From JAXGQD01 sp964574395 (lineage in GTDB: Bacteria > Bacillota > Clostridia > Saccharofermentanales > Fastidiosipilaceae): a stretch of DNA of 14,994 bases. Shown here one piece after another: positions 6,738 to 14,303 of this stretch; position 1 is the first letter of the stretch; each line of letters opens with the position of its first letter. Both the position numbers and the translations under genes were made by a program. Location of the stretch: the NCBI GenBank assembly GCA_964574395.1, contig CAZNNL010000045.1, positions 1 to 14,994 on the forward strand. Reading direction: 5' to 3'. Under the pieces are notes generated by a model. The model saw nothing but the letters and a program-made list of their open reading frames with translations, had not been told where the DNA came from and ran no database searches.

Positions 6738-7391
6738 ATGTCAAACAAAAATAAAATCGCCACCTTTATCAAACGAGAAAAGCATGACCTGATGTTTCTC
6801 TTGCTACTGCTTGTCAGTTTTATCGCTTACGGACTGATGAACCGCGATTGGGGCAACGCGCGCAATTTGATTATCGCATTAGACAATCAAATCCCACTGA
6901 TTCCCGCGTCTGTCTTTGTCTATCATCTCTGGGCTCCGACATTGTTTTTGGTCCTACTTTATCTGTTTGTCCACGCACGCCGCGCTTACCGTGCAATGCT
7001 AGTCAGCATTTTTGTGGCCGCGATTCTTGCGTTTACGACGTTTTACTTCTTCACCAGCACGGTTGTTCGCCCCGAAATCAACCCAACAACGCTCGCTACG
7101 CAGATTTTACATTTGACTTATCAAATTGACGCACCCTTCGCGTGCTTTCCTTCGTATCACGTTTTGACCATTAGTATTGCTGCGTATTTTTTCCTAAAGT
7201 TTGGCAAAACCCCACCACAAAAACCACTCTTCCTAGTCTGGACAGGCCTGATTTGCCTATCTACTTTGCTGACCAAGCAACACGTCATTTTAGACCTTAT
7301 AGGTGGACTAATTTACACCTATCCTTCAGTTATAATAGGGAGTAAGTTCGAAAAATACCTAGCAAGTCGATTAGCTCTTGACCAGCAATGA
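6738..7391 (+). CDS. PAP2-superfamily integral membrane protein
   Basis: A 217-aa membrane protein with about six hydrophobic segments (roughly 18-34, 57-77, 86-106, 143-155, 163-177, 188-202). It carries the acid-phosphatase/PAP2 motifs in a variant form: CFPSYH (136-141, conserved His141) and STLLTKQHVILD (about 175-186, catalytic-type His182 with Asp186). The usual first motif KxxxxxxRP is only suggested by STVVRPEIN. This arrangement resembles the PAP2_3/inositol-phosphorylceramide-synthase-like branch, whose members act on lipid phosphates or transfer phospho-head-groups at the membrane; the substrate cannot be told here. The ATG start at 6738 has GGAG six bases upstream; a TTG at 6726 is less likely. 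The stop lies 30 bp before yhaO with no visible terminator, so the nuclease genes may be read through from this promoter. Confidence 0.8.
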   Translation: MSNKNKIATFIKREKHDLMFLLLLLVSFIAYGLMNRDWGNARNLIIALDNQIPLIPASVFVYHLWAPTLFLVLLYLFVHARRAYRAMLVSIFVAAILAFTTFYFFTSTVVRPEINPTTLATQILHLTYQIDAPFACFPSYHVLTISIAAYFFLKFGKTPPQKPLFLVWTGLICLSTLLTKQHVILDLIGGLIYTYPSVIIGSKFEKYLASRLALDQQ

Positions 7392-7421
7392 CTTGCTAAG
7401 CATGTAAGCGGGGGCCAAAGA

Positions 7422-8666
7422 TTGAAACAAGGGTTAAACATCATACACACTGCCGATTGGCACCTGTCGTCCGCTTTGAGTTCTACTAGCGCAGCAGTAA
7501 GTCGGGCCGTGAGGGCTGCTCAAGAACAGTTTCTGGCGCGTTTGCTTCGTTTTGCCAAAACAGAACAAGTACATATTATGCTTCTGGCCGGCGATATTTT
7601 TGATAGCCCTGAACCCGATGCATTTTGGCTGCAATTGTTGCAAGAGGTCTGTGCGGAATTGAAAAACACGCGTATTTTTATTGCGCCCGGCAACCATGAT
7701 CCTTACCTTGAGGATGGTATTTGGGACAATCCTGGCTGGAGTTCTAATGTCCATGTGTTTAAGCCGGAAATGGAGCGCAAACAACTCAGTTTTGAGGGGT
7801 TTACTGTCACAATCGATGGCCAAGCCTTTAGTCGTTTTCTGTCACCGGAGCCTTTGTTTAAGCCGCTGCCGTTTGCCGATACCTTTGAAAACAATTATCG
7901 TATTTTGCTATTACACGGTGAGGTCAGTACGGATGGTACGCAGTCGCACTATAACCCCATTCAACTAACAGACCCACGTTACCAGGCCTATGACTATCTC
8001 GCGCTGGGACATGTTCATAAGGCGCAACAATTTTCACTCAATAATACTGGCAAAATCGCAGCCTACCCCGGCATCCCCCAAGCAAGAGGCTTTGACGAAA
8101 GCGGCAGACCACAACTGATGTTTGGACATATTAGCTTAGGGACAGATGGCAAACTCCAAGCCACCTGGCGCGAACACAGCCTTGCTACCATGCTTTTTAT
8201 TGCTTTGCAGGTTGATGTATCGGGCTGCCAGAACGCCAACGATATTGTCGAAACCTGCTGGAAGGCAATGCAGGCCTATCCCCATCTCACTGCAGACGAA
8301 ATGAAAAATGCCTGTTGGCGTATTGTCCTTGAAGGCGAAAGGAACTCTGACTTACCCATTGCACTTGACTATCTTTCTATGCAATTGGGCCACAAAGGAG
8401 CGTTCTATTTGCGTTTATACGACCATACTTACCCGGCTTTGCCAATCGAGGCGTTAAAGGAACAAGGCGGCTTCGCAGGTTTGATTTATAAAAATTATCA
8501 AAATGCTCTCAAGCGGGTAAAAAGCTCGAATGTTGGAGAGAAAAAGCAGCTCGAGAAGGCGCTCTATTACGCACTCCTGGCGCATGAAAATCAGCTTTCT
8601 GCCGATCATGTTGAGCGAAACCTGGATGCCTATCACGAATACTTGGCGGAGGTGCAGGGCGAATGA
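7422..8666 (+). CDS. yhaO: SbcD/YhaO-type metallophosphoesterase (DNA exonuclease subunit)
   Basis: Predicted Mn-dependent DNA nuclease subunit working with the ATPase encoded next. All Mre11/SbcD metallophosphoesterase motifs are visible: ADWH (Asp12, His14), GDIFD (Asp58), GNHD (90-93), LLHGE (His165) and GHVH (196-199). A C-terminal region of about 170 aa would contact the partner. The 414-aa length fits the Bacillus YhaO group. The start is a TTG at 7422: no ATG or GTG lies in frame between it and the preceding stop, and the purine-rich GGGGG stretch about eight bases upstream is the only ribosome-site candidate. The stop overlaps the yhaN start as ATGA, which implies translational coupling. 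The expected role is processing of DNA ends or hairpins during repair, as inferred from the family. Confidence 0.88.
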   Translation: MKQGLNIIHTADWHLSSALSSTSAAVSRAVRAAQEQFLARLLRFAKTEQVHIMLLAGDIFDSPEPDAFWLQLLQEVCAELKNTRIFIAPGNHDPYLEDGIWDNPGWSSNVHVFKPEMERKQLSFEGFTVTIDGQAFSRFLSPEPLFKPLPFADTFENNYRILLLHGEVSTDGTQSHYNPIQLTDPRYQAYDYLALGHVHKAQQFSLNNTGKIAAYPGIPQARGFDESGRPQLMFGHISLGTDGKLQATWREHSLATMLFIALQVDVSGCQNANDIVETCWKAMQAYPHLTADEMKNACWRIVLEGERNSDLPIALDYLSMQLGHKGAFYLRLYDHTYPALPIEALKEQGGFAGLIYKNYQNALKRVKSSNVGEKKQLEKALYYALLAHENQLSADHVERNLDAYHEYLAEVQGE

Positions 8667-11600
8667 AAATACTTAAACTGCACATCAACGGCTTCGGTCG
8701 TTGGCTTGAACAAGAAATCACGTTAGAAGCAGGATTTAACTTAATTTATGGTCCCAATGAGGCTGGCAAAAGCACACTCCTTAATTTCCTTCTTGCCATG
8801 TTCTATGGCCTCGGTGACTTGCGCGGGAGCAACCTGAGTGATCGCCCACGCGAACGCTTTCAACCGTGGCAGGGAGGGGCTTATGGTGGGACGATTAGTT
8901 TTGCCATAGACAAAACCGTATATAAATTAGAACGCAACTTTGGAAAAACCAAAAGTTTGGACAAAGTAAAACTCTGGGATGAAGCGAATGGTGTAGAGAT
9001 GCCACTTAAACCAGGGCTTGAGCCAGGAGAACAGCTTTTCAAAATGAGCCTGAGCGAATTTCGTAATAGCGTTTTTACGGGTCAAGCTGCGACACAAGTG
9101 GCTAATGAAAATGAAATGAAGCGGCGTCTTTCGGCAACTATGACGGGTAGCGAAGCGCTTATTTCGACGGGTGAAATGCAGAAAAAACTTGAAGATATAA
9201 AGGGTGATATTGGAGGTGAACGCCGTTCAGGTTCGCTGATTACCAAGTTGAGGCAAGCTGAACAGCGTCTTTTGGACGAGCAAGAAACAGCCTTAGCGAA
9301 CCACCATAGTATTGTCGAACTTAGCAGTACCATCGCATCCCAGGAGCGAGTTGTGCAGGCGTCGAAAGCGGAACAGGCGCGCTACCGATTAAGTAAGGAA
9401 CAGAGTCAAAAAAGTGCAGAAAACCGTAGCATTAAAGATGGTTTAGCCATACACGAAAAACTTGCATCGATAAGTAATCAAATCGAGGCAGCAAGTGAAG
9501 CTTTACAAGAGGGTGAAACAGCGCTAAATGAAGCGGATCTTGAGCACATCCGCACTTTAGTTTCTAGTTGGTCAAGTGTTGAGAGTAGTTTGGAGACTGC
9601 CAAAAAACTAAACGCAGAAAACAAACAAAACGTGCTTACGCTTGAAAACGGCGGCAAGACCGTGCTGCGGTCCCAGTCGCTGGCTCAAATCCAAGAGAAA
9701 AAACTAGCTTTAGAAAAAGAAGAACAAGCCTACCAAGAGGCTGTGCGCCAAGCCGAGCAAGCGTTTTCGGAAAGAAAGCATCACGAAGAGCAAGCTATTG
9801 CCAAGGCTGATCTTAATCTTGTCCGCTTACAAAGCGAACACAAAGATAAACTCAAAGAACTTGAAGCGGTGGAAGAACGCAAAAGCAAAATACAAAGACT
9901 GCAAGAAAACCATGACAGTAGTTTGAGTCGCTACACACAATTACAAGACCGACTTAAGGCGGCACAAAATTCCACGGCGCAGTTTCTGGAAGAGAAAGGT
10001 AAACAAGTTGCTGAGCGCGATAAACTGAAGGAAAGTAATCAAAAACTAGGGCGCTGGGAAGATGCTTGGGACGCGAATGAGAAGAAGGATAAAGTCGCGA
10101 CTGCAAGCTTGGCTTTGGGTCTACTTTTAGTGCTTGTAGCCGTAATCGCTTTGGTTTTTGCTGCCAAAACTTGGCCATGGATAGTGCTAGTCCTTAGTGT
10201 TTTGGCTCTTGCGTTAGCACTTCGGCTTAAGGTAAAACTGGGAGCGGAAAGAAAGACTCTCGAACATGATCGTGAGACCATCAGGAAGAATAATGAGAGA
10301 TTGCTACAAATAAATGTGGTTTTGGATCAGCACGAGAAGCAACTTGAGTGGTCGCAATCTAATGAAAACCAATTATTGTTAGATAGCCAAGACGTTATGA
10401 CGGCACGACAAAAGGTAGAAGCAGAACTTGCTTCACTGAAGGTGCAGCCTCACGAGGATTTTGGCGATTCTTTGTCCATTCTTGAGATACAAGAGCAGTT
10501 CTCTGAACAAGAACTTGCGGCTACTCAAGCATTGGCAGAATTACGCGAGAATTTTGAAAAACTGGAATTCGTACTGCCTGATGCTCTGACAATTCAAAAG
10601 GCCAAACTTGAGAATGTAGCATATGCTTTGCGCCAAGAACTTGGACTCGAAGGAATTACGGATCCTCAAGAGTTGGAATCTTTGCTAGCTGCGGAAAATG
10701 AGAAATTAGGGCAAATAAATCACATCAAAGGAAGTATTGCTGAACTTGAAAAGCACGTAAACGATTATTCTGATCAGCGACTTCAGATACAGGATGATCT
10801 TAGGAAGCGGTCTTTTGCCAGAGTTAATAGCGAAGATATTAGACTTGCTAGAACAGACTTAGAAAATCTCCATGCACAATTTGAAGCCCTACGCTTGCTC
10901 GAGCAAGAGAACGAAAGACTGAGTGAGACACTTACGCATAAGTTGGGCAGCATGACGCAAGCCGAGGCGGTGCTAAAACTAGAAACGAATCGTGCGTGGT
11001 TACTAGACCGTGGACTGAGTGAGCAGATATTGACGGATGAGCAAAGAAGAGAAGTAGAAAGCGAACTTCGCTCGCTAGAGCTAAATATCGCGCAGTATCA
11101 AGAAAATCTGTGGCGCAATCAAGAGCAGTTAAAAGCACTCTTAAGCAAAACACGCATGCCCGCACAAATTGAACGTGAACTTGGCATGAATCAGTCTGCG
11201 ATTGACGAGATTTTGGCTGAGGTGAAGAGTATTGAACAGGCCCAAACTTGGATTAAGGAAGCAGACCAAGAACAACGCCGTAGCTTTGGACCCGCGATTA
11301 ACAGTAAGTTTTCTGAGATGCTTACAAGCCTCAGTGGAGAAGATGCTCCCAAACTCTTTTTAAGCAATGACTTTGATATTCATATTGAAGATACTGAAAC
11401 AGGCATGACACGTGAACGTGATTATTACAGTGCTGGCAAAATTGACCAACTCCAACTAGCCCTCCGCCTCGCCATCATCGAAACCGTCTACATGCAGGAC
11501 ACGAAGCTCCCCTTAGTTTTCGATGACAGTTTCGTCCAATTTGACCACGAGCGCATGCAAAACGCCCTTGACTTTTTAATCCGTCTTGCCAATGAAGAAG

Positions 11601-11692
11601 GTCTCCAAATCATCTTTACCACCTGCCACCGCAGTGTACTTGACCATATCCAAGCCACAAATGCTGCAAAAGTTTTGACTTTGCCTGTTTGA
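8663..11692 (+). CDS. yhaN: SbcC/YhaN-type AAA ATPase with long coiled coil and central membrane segment
   Basis: A 1009-aa SMC/Rad50-like ATPase, partner of the preceding nuclease subunit. The N-terminal half-ATPase contains Walker A GPNEAGKST (30-38). Long Glu/Gln/Lys-rich heptad stretches form two coiled-coil arms (about 170-470 and 530-880). Between them sits a strongly hydrophobic pair of segments at about 478-520 (SLALGLLLVLVAVIALVF, then WIVLVLSVLALALAL), in place of the zinc hook CxxC expected of SbcC/Rad50; no hook is visible. The C-terminal half has the ABC-type signature region SAGKIDQLQLALRLA (about 922-936) and Walker B LPLVFDDSF (about 949-957). A hydrophobic tip suggests membrane tethering, as I recall for Bacillus YhaN. 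The ATG overlaps the yhaO stop by four bases. Confidence 0.87.
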   Translation: MKILKLHINGFGRWLEQEITLEAGFNLIYGPNEAGKSTLLNFLLAMFYGLGDLRGSNLSDRPRERFQPWQGGAYGGTISFAIDKTVYKLERNFGKTKSLDKVKLWDEANGVEMPLKPGLEPGEQLFKMSLSEFRNSVFTGQAATQVANENEMKRRLSATMTGSEALISTGEMQKKLEDIKGDIGGERRSGSLITKLRQAEQRLLDEQETALANHHSIVELSSTIASQERVVQASKAEQARYRLSKEQSQKSAENRSIKDGLAIHEKLASISNQIEAASEALQEGETALNEADLEHIRTLVSSWSSVESSLETAKKLNAENKQNVLTLENGGKTVLRSQSLAQIQEKKLALEKEEQAYQEAVRQAEQAFSERKHHEEQAIAKADLNLVRLQSEHKDKLKELEAVEERKSKIQRLQENHDSSLSRYTQLQDRLKAAQNSTAQFLEEKGKQVAERDKLKESNQKLGRWEDAWDANEKKDKVATASLALGLLLVLVAVIALVFAAKTWPWIVLVLSVLALALALRLKVKLGAERKTLEHDRETIRKNNERLLQINVVLDQHEKQLEWSQSNENQLLLDSQDVMTARQKVEAELASLKVQPHEDFGDSLSILEIQEQFSEQELAATQALAELRENFEKLEFVLPDALTIQKAKLENVAYALRQELGLEGITDPQELESLLAAENEKLGQINHIKGSIAELEKHVNDYSDQRLQIQDDLRKRSFARVNSEDIRLARTDLENLHAQFEALRLLEQENERLSETLTHKLGSMTQAEAVLKLETNRAWLLDRGLSEQILTDEQRREVESELRSLELNIAQYQENLWRNQEQLKALLSKTRMPAQIERELGMNQSAIDEILAEVKSIEQAQTWIKEADQEQRRSFGPAINSKFSEMLTSLSGEDAPKLFLSNDFDIHIEDTETGMTRERDYYSAGKIDQLQLALRLAIIETVYMQDTKLPLVFDDSFVQFDHERMQNALDFLIRLANEEGLQIIFTTCHRSVLDHIQATNAAKVLTLPV

Positions 11693-11715
11693 TCATTTGG
11701 TGGTTCTGGCGGTCT

Positions 11716-11749
11716 TGGCGTTGTGCCTCGCGAAACCTGGCGTCGTGCC
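11716..11749. repeat. Short direct repeat TGGCGTYGTGCC
   Basis: TGGCGTTGTGCC (11716-11727) and TGGCGTCGTGCC (11738-11749) differ by one base and are 22 bp apart. The second copy runs into the left arm of the hairpin at 11745-11771. No function is assigned. Confidence 0.5.
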
Positions 11750-11771
11750 AAATTAGTCGCAAATTTGGCAC
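11745..11771. other. Perfect 10-bp stem-loop downstream of yhaN
   Basis: GTGCCAAATT (11745-11754) pairs perfectly with AATTTGGCAC (11762-11771) around a 7-nt loop. No U tract follows on either strand, so it is not a classical intrinsic terminator. The right arm can instead pair with GTGCAAAATT (11782-11791) at 9 of 10 positions, making two mutually exclusive hairpins. It might be an mRNA 3'-end stabiliser for yhaON or a DNA binding site. Confidence 0.6.
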
Positions 11772-11782
11772 AGAGGAAACCG

Positions 11783-11795
11783 TGCAAAATTTGCA
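11783..11795. promoter_or_regulatory. Operator-like palindrome overlapping a -35
   Basis: TGCAAA-A-TTTGCA is a perfect 6-bp palindrome around a single central base. Its right half overlaps the -35 hexamer of the promoter at 11791-11819, a common position for a repressor site. The cognate regulator is not identifiable. Confidence 0.4.
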
Positions 11796-11819
11796 ATCAT
11801 TATTCACAAATAAGATAAT
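11791..11819 (+). promoter_or_regulatory. Promoter for the zinc-ribbon membrane protein gene
   Basis: TTGCAA (11791-11796) and GATAAT (11814-11819) are spaced exactly 17 bp, matching consensus at 4/6 and 5/6. Transcription would start near 11826, giving a leader of about 100 nt that is AT-rich, carries a small GTTCA/TGAAC hairpin near 11826-11843, and ends in AGGAGG. Confidence 0.55.
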
Positions 11820-11926
11820 AAAAATGTTCAGCTAAAAATGAACTGAATCACCATTATAAAGAACAGAAAACTTAAGAAACGGAAGCACAGCAAAACAACA
11901 AGCAAAGATAATTTAGGAGGCCAATA

Positions 11927-12514
11927 ATGAAATGTTCAAATTGTGGTATGCCACACCCCGAGGGAAGACTTTATTGCACTAATTGCGGACACACATTGCA
12001 AAACCCCGAAGTTCCGGTAGAAGTCGCAGCATCAGCTGCATTTACTGATCTTGATGTGAGCCAAGATTCTACGCCTCAAGCCTACGGTCAAAACCCAACA
12101 CAACAAGCTGCCAACTATCAAAACCCAGCCCCACTACCCGGTAACTACGGTCAAAATCCAGGTCCACAAGCGGGTGGATATTATGACTATGCTGCTGGAG
12201 CAGCAAAGCCACCTAGAACTCGTGGAACTAGTTCATTCATGGCATCGCTAAAAGATGGGAGTTTATGGTTTAAGATTGCACGTATCGCTATTTATGTGAT
12301 GGGCGGATTAATCATCTTTTACTCCTTGTTTAATGCATTAATTGCTTACATGCCAATGGGACTGAAAGTACTTGTGGTTTTCGTTTCCTTAATCGCCTCA
12401 GCAGCAGCTGCCGTGGTGGCCATGACATTGGGCATGCTGTTTGTCGACAAAGTCGAAAATACTAGAAAGTTGACCAAGCAGAACGAAGAAATAATTGAGC
12501 TTTTGAAGAAATAA
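11927..12514 (+). CDS. Zinc-ribbon membrane protein of unknown function
   Basis: A 195-aa protein that I recognise only by domain type. It opens with a four-cysteine zinc ribbon: CSNC (3-6) and CTNC (17-20). Residues about 23-100 form a low-complexity, probably disordered linker rich in Gln, Asn, Pro, Gly and Ala, with the motif YGQNP at 53-57 and 74-78 and related YQNP at 64-67. Two hydrophobic segments follow (about 117-141 and 145-173), then a charged tail of about 20 residues likely to be a helix or coiled coil (VENTRKLTKQNEEIIELLKK). With two membrane spans, both the ribbon and the tail would lie on the same side, probably the cytoplasm. AGGAGG six bases upstream makes the ATG secure. 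It has its own promoter and a following terminator, so it looks monocistronic. Such N-terminal ribbons often mediate protein contacts; no function is claimed. Confidence 0.82.
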   Translation: MKCSNCGMPHPEGRLYCTNCGHTLQNPEVPVEVAASAAFTDLDVSQDSTPQAYGQNPTQQAANYQNPAPLPGNYGQNPGPQAGGYYDYAAGAAKPPRTRGTSSFMASLKDGSLWFKIARIAIYVMGGLIIFYSLFNALIAYMPMGLKVLVVFVSLIASAAAAVVAMTLGMLFVDKVENTRKLTKQNEEIIELLKK

Positions 12515-12558
12515 AGTATAAAAGAAAACACCAAAAATCTATAAAAGCGTACAGATTT

Positions 12559-12601
12559 TGCATGAGATAGAATTCACAACTCATCTCATGCATTATCTTT
12601 T
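12559..12601 (+). terminator. Probable intrinsic terminator after the zinc-ribbon gene
   Basis: A perfect 10-bp stem pairs TGCATGAGAT (12559-12568) with ATCTCATGCA (12583-12592), with a 14-nt loop, followed by the U-rich TTATCTTTT. A second possible stem, AAAATCT with AGATTTT, lies just before it (about 12533-12559). TTCACAA in the loop can also pair with TTGTGAA at 12600-12606. Confidence 0.6.
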
Positions 12602-12674
12602 GTGAACGATTCTTGCCTGATTAAATCAAGTTCGCAATATTGTTTACATTTACCCTCACTTTAGTGCTTTATCT

Positions 12675-12683
12675 TGCTATAAT
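12675..12683 (+). promoter_or_regulatory. Extended -10 promoter for putP
   Basis: TGCTATAAT is a perfect extended -10 (TGn-TATAAT), 39 bases before the putP ATG. The hexamer 17 bases upstream (CTCACT) is not a -35, as is usual for extended -10 promoters. Transcription would start near 12690. Confidence 0.65.
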
Positions 12684-12722
12684 CCAAGCTTAATAATTGT
12701 CTCAAAGGGTGAGGGGTACAAT

Positions 12723-14291
12723 ATGCAAAGTGATCAGATTCAAATTCTGCTCGCCATGATTCTATACATGGCCATGATTGTTGGTGTCGGACTTTACTTT
12801 TATCGAAGAGCTAATCAAAGTTCCGAAAACTATTTTTTAGGCGGACGTAGTTTAGGTCCTTGGATTACAGCTATGAGCGCCGAAGCATCCGATATGTCAG
12901 GTTGGCTGCTAATGGGCTTGCCTGGAGTTGCATACTGGAGCGGCATTACCGATGCATTTTGGACAGCGATTGGCTTAGCTTTTGGTACGTATCTCAATTG
13001 GCTACTGGTTTCGAAGCGCCTGAGGTGTTATTCCGAAGTTGCAGGAAATGCGATTACTTTGCCAGAATTTTTCTCAAATCGTTTTAAAGAAAAAAAGCCC
13101 ATCCTAATGATCGTCTCAGCAATCATCATCCTGGTCTTTTTTACCGTTTATGCTGCAAGTTGTTTCGTTACGGTCGGTAAACTGTTTAGTATTCTGTTCT
13201 CGATTACCTACTTTCAGGCTATGGTTCTAGGAGCTGTTTTCGTTGTAATCTATACCTTAATTGGTGGATTTTTGGCGGAAAGCGCCTCTGATTTCATCCA
13301 ATCTATTGTGATGATTCTCGCGCTCGTTACTGTTTTGATAACCGGCATAAATGCTGCTGGTGGTGTAGAAGTCGTAATTGAAAATCTCAAAGCCTTTCCC
13401 GGTTTCTTAGATTTCTTTGGGATCGCTAGCCCTATCGTTGAAGATGGCGCGCAAGTCGTAGTGAATAGTACACCGCAATTCGCAGCAGAGGCAGCACCCT
13501 ACGGAGCACAAACCATACTTTCCACTCTATCCTGGGGTTTAGGATACTTTGGTATGCCACAAGTACTCCTTAGATTCATGGCGATAAGGGATAAAAACGA
13601 ACTGAAAAAATCGAGAAGAATAGCCACTGTTTGGGTAGTTATTTCATTGTTTGCGGCTGTAGCAATCGGCTTAATTGGCAGAGCACTTTACCCAGATGCA
13701 CTCTTAACGGCAGCTCTTTCTGAAAGCGTCTTTATACATATGGCTACAAGTCTAATGCCAGCTCTATTAGCAGGTATTGTAATGGCTGGAATTTTATCAG
13801 CGACAATCAGTTCCTCAGATTCTTACTTATTGATTGCATCTTCAGCAGCGGCCAAAAACTTGTATCAAGGCCTATTCAATAAGGCAACAACCGACAAACA
13901 AGTGATGCGTGTTACGCGTGTGGTGCTCATTACGATAGCACTGATAGCTATGGTTATTGCTTTAGATGAAAATTCTGTAATCTTTGAAATCGTTTCTTTT
14001 GCTTGGGCTGGCTTTGGTGCTGCTTTTGGTCCTGTCATGCTGTTCTCGCTCTTTTACAGGAAACTTACGGAAGGTGCTGCGATAGCAGGTATGCTTTCTG
14101 GTGGTCTCATGGTTTTTGTTTGGAAGCTTCTGGTGCGTCCGTTGGGCGGCTTCGTGAATATTTACGAGCTCCTTCCTGCCTTCCTGTTTTCTTGCCTAGT
14201 CATCTTGCTCGTTTCAAGATTTTCGAAACAACCCACAGAAGATATCTTAGCGGACTTCGACCGTGCGAAAATAGAATCAAAGCAATCGTGA
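12723..14291 (+). CDS. putP: Sodium/proline symporter
   Basis: An inner-membrane transporter of the solute:sodium symporter family, taking up proline with Na+. It is 522 aa, close to the roughly 500 aa of PutP proteins, and is almost entirely hydrophobic helices. Highly conserved PutP blocks are visible: YFLGGRSLGPWITAMSAEAS followed by DMSGWLLMGLPG, with Asp57 matching the Na+-linked Asp55 of E. coli PutP; FFTVYAAS; YTLIGGFLA; WGLGYFGMPQ; and FAWAGFGAAFGPV. A Ser-rich stretch (SATISSSDSY) sits where E. coli PutP has its Ser340/Thr341 Na+ site. The ATG has GAGGGG six bases upstream and an extended -10 promoter. A flavoprotein gene starts 12 bases after the stop, probably in the same transcript. 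Proline or a related compatible solute is the most likely substrate. Confidence 0.94.
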   Translation: MQSDQIQILLAMILYMAMIVGVGLYFYRRANQSSENYFLGGRSLGPWITAMSAEASDMSGWLLMGLPGVAYWSGITDAFWTAIGLAFGTYLNWLLVSKRLRCYSEVAGNAITLPEFFSNRFKEKKPILMIVSAIIILVFFTVYAASCFVTVGKLFSILFSITYFQAMVLGAVFVVIYTLIGGFLAESASDFIQSIVMILALVTVLITGINAAGGVEVVIENLKAFPGFLDFFGIASPIVEDGAQVVVNSTPQFAAEAAPYGAQTILSTLSWGLGYFGMPQVLLRFMAIRDKNELKKSRRIATVWVVISLFAAVAIGLIGRALYPDALLTAALSESVFIHMATSLMPALLAGIVMAGILSATISSSDSYLLIASSAAAKNLYQGLFNKATTDKQVMRVTRVVLITIALIAMVIALDENSVIFEIVSFAWAGFGAAFGPVMLFSLFYRKLTEGAAIAGMLSGGLMVFVWKLLVRPLGGFVNIYELLPAFLFSCLVILLVSRFSKQPTEDILADFDRAKIESKQS

Positions 14292-14293
14292 TT

Positions 14294-14297
14294 GGAG
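14294..14297 (+). promoter_or_regulatory. Ribosome binding site deciding the TTG start of the flavoprotein
   Basis: GGAG ends six bases before the TTG at 14304. The other in-frame TTG, at 14292, overlaps the site itself and is therefore rejected. Confidence 0.6.
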
Positions 14298-14303
14298 ATT
14301 AAT

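Noticed and set aside
11745..11791. Intrinsic terminator for yhaN
   Set aside because: The stem is strong, but no U tract follows on either strand, so I list it as a hairpin of unknown role.
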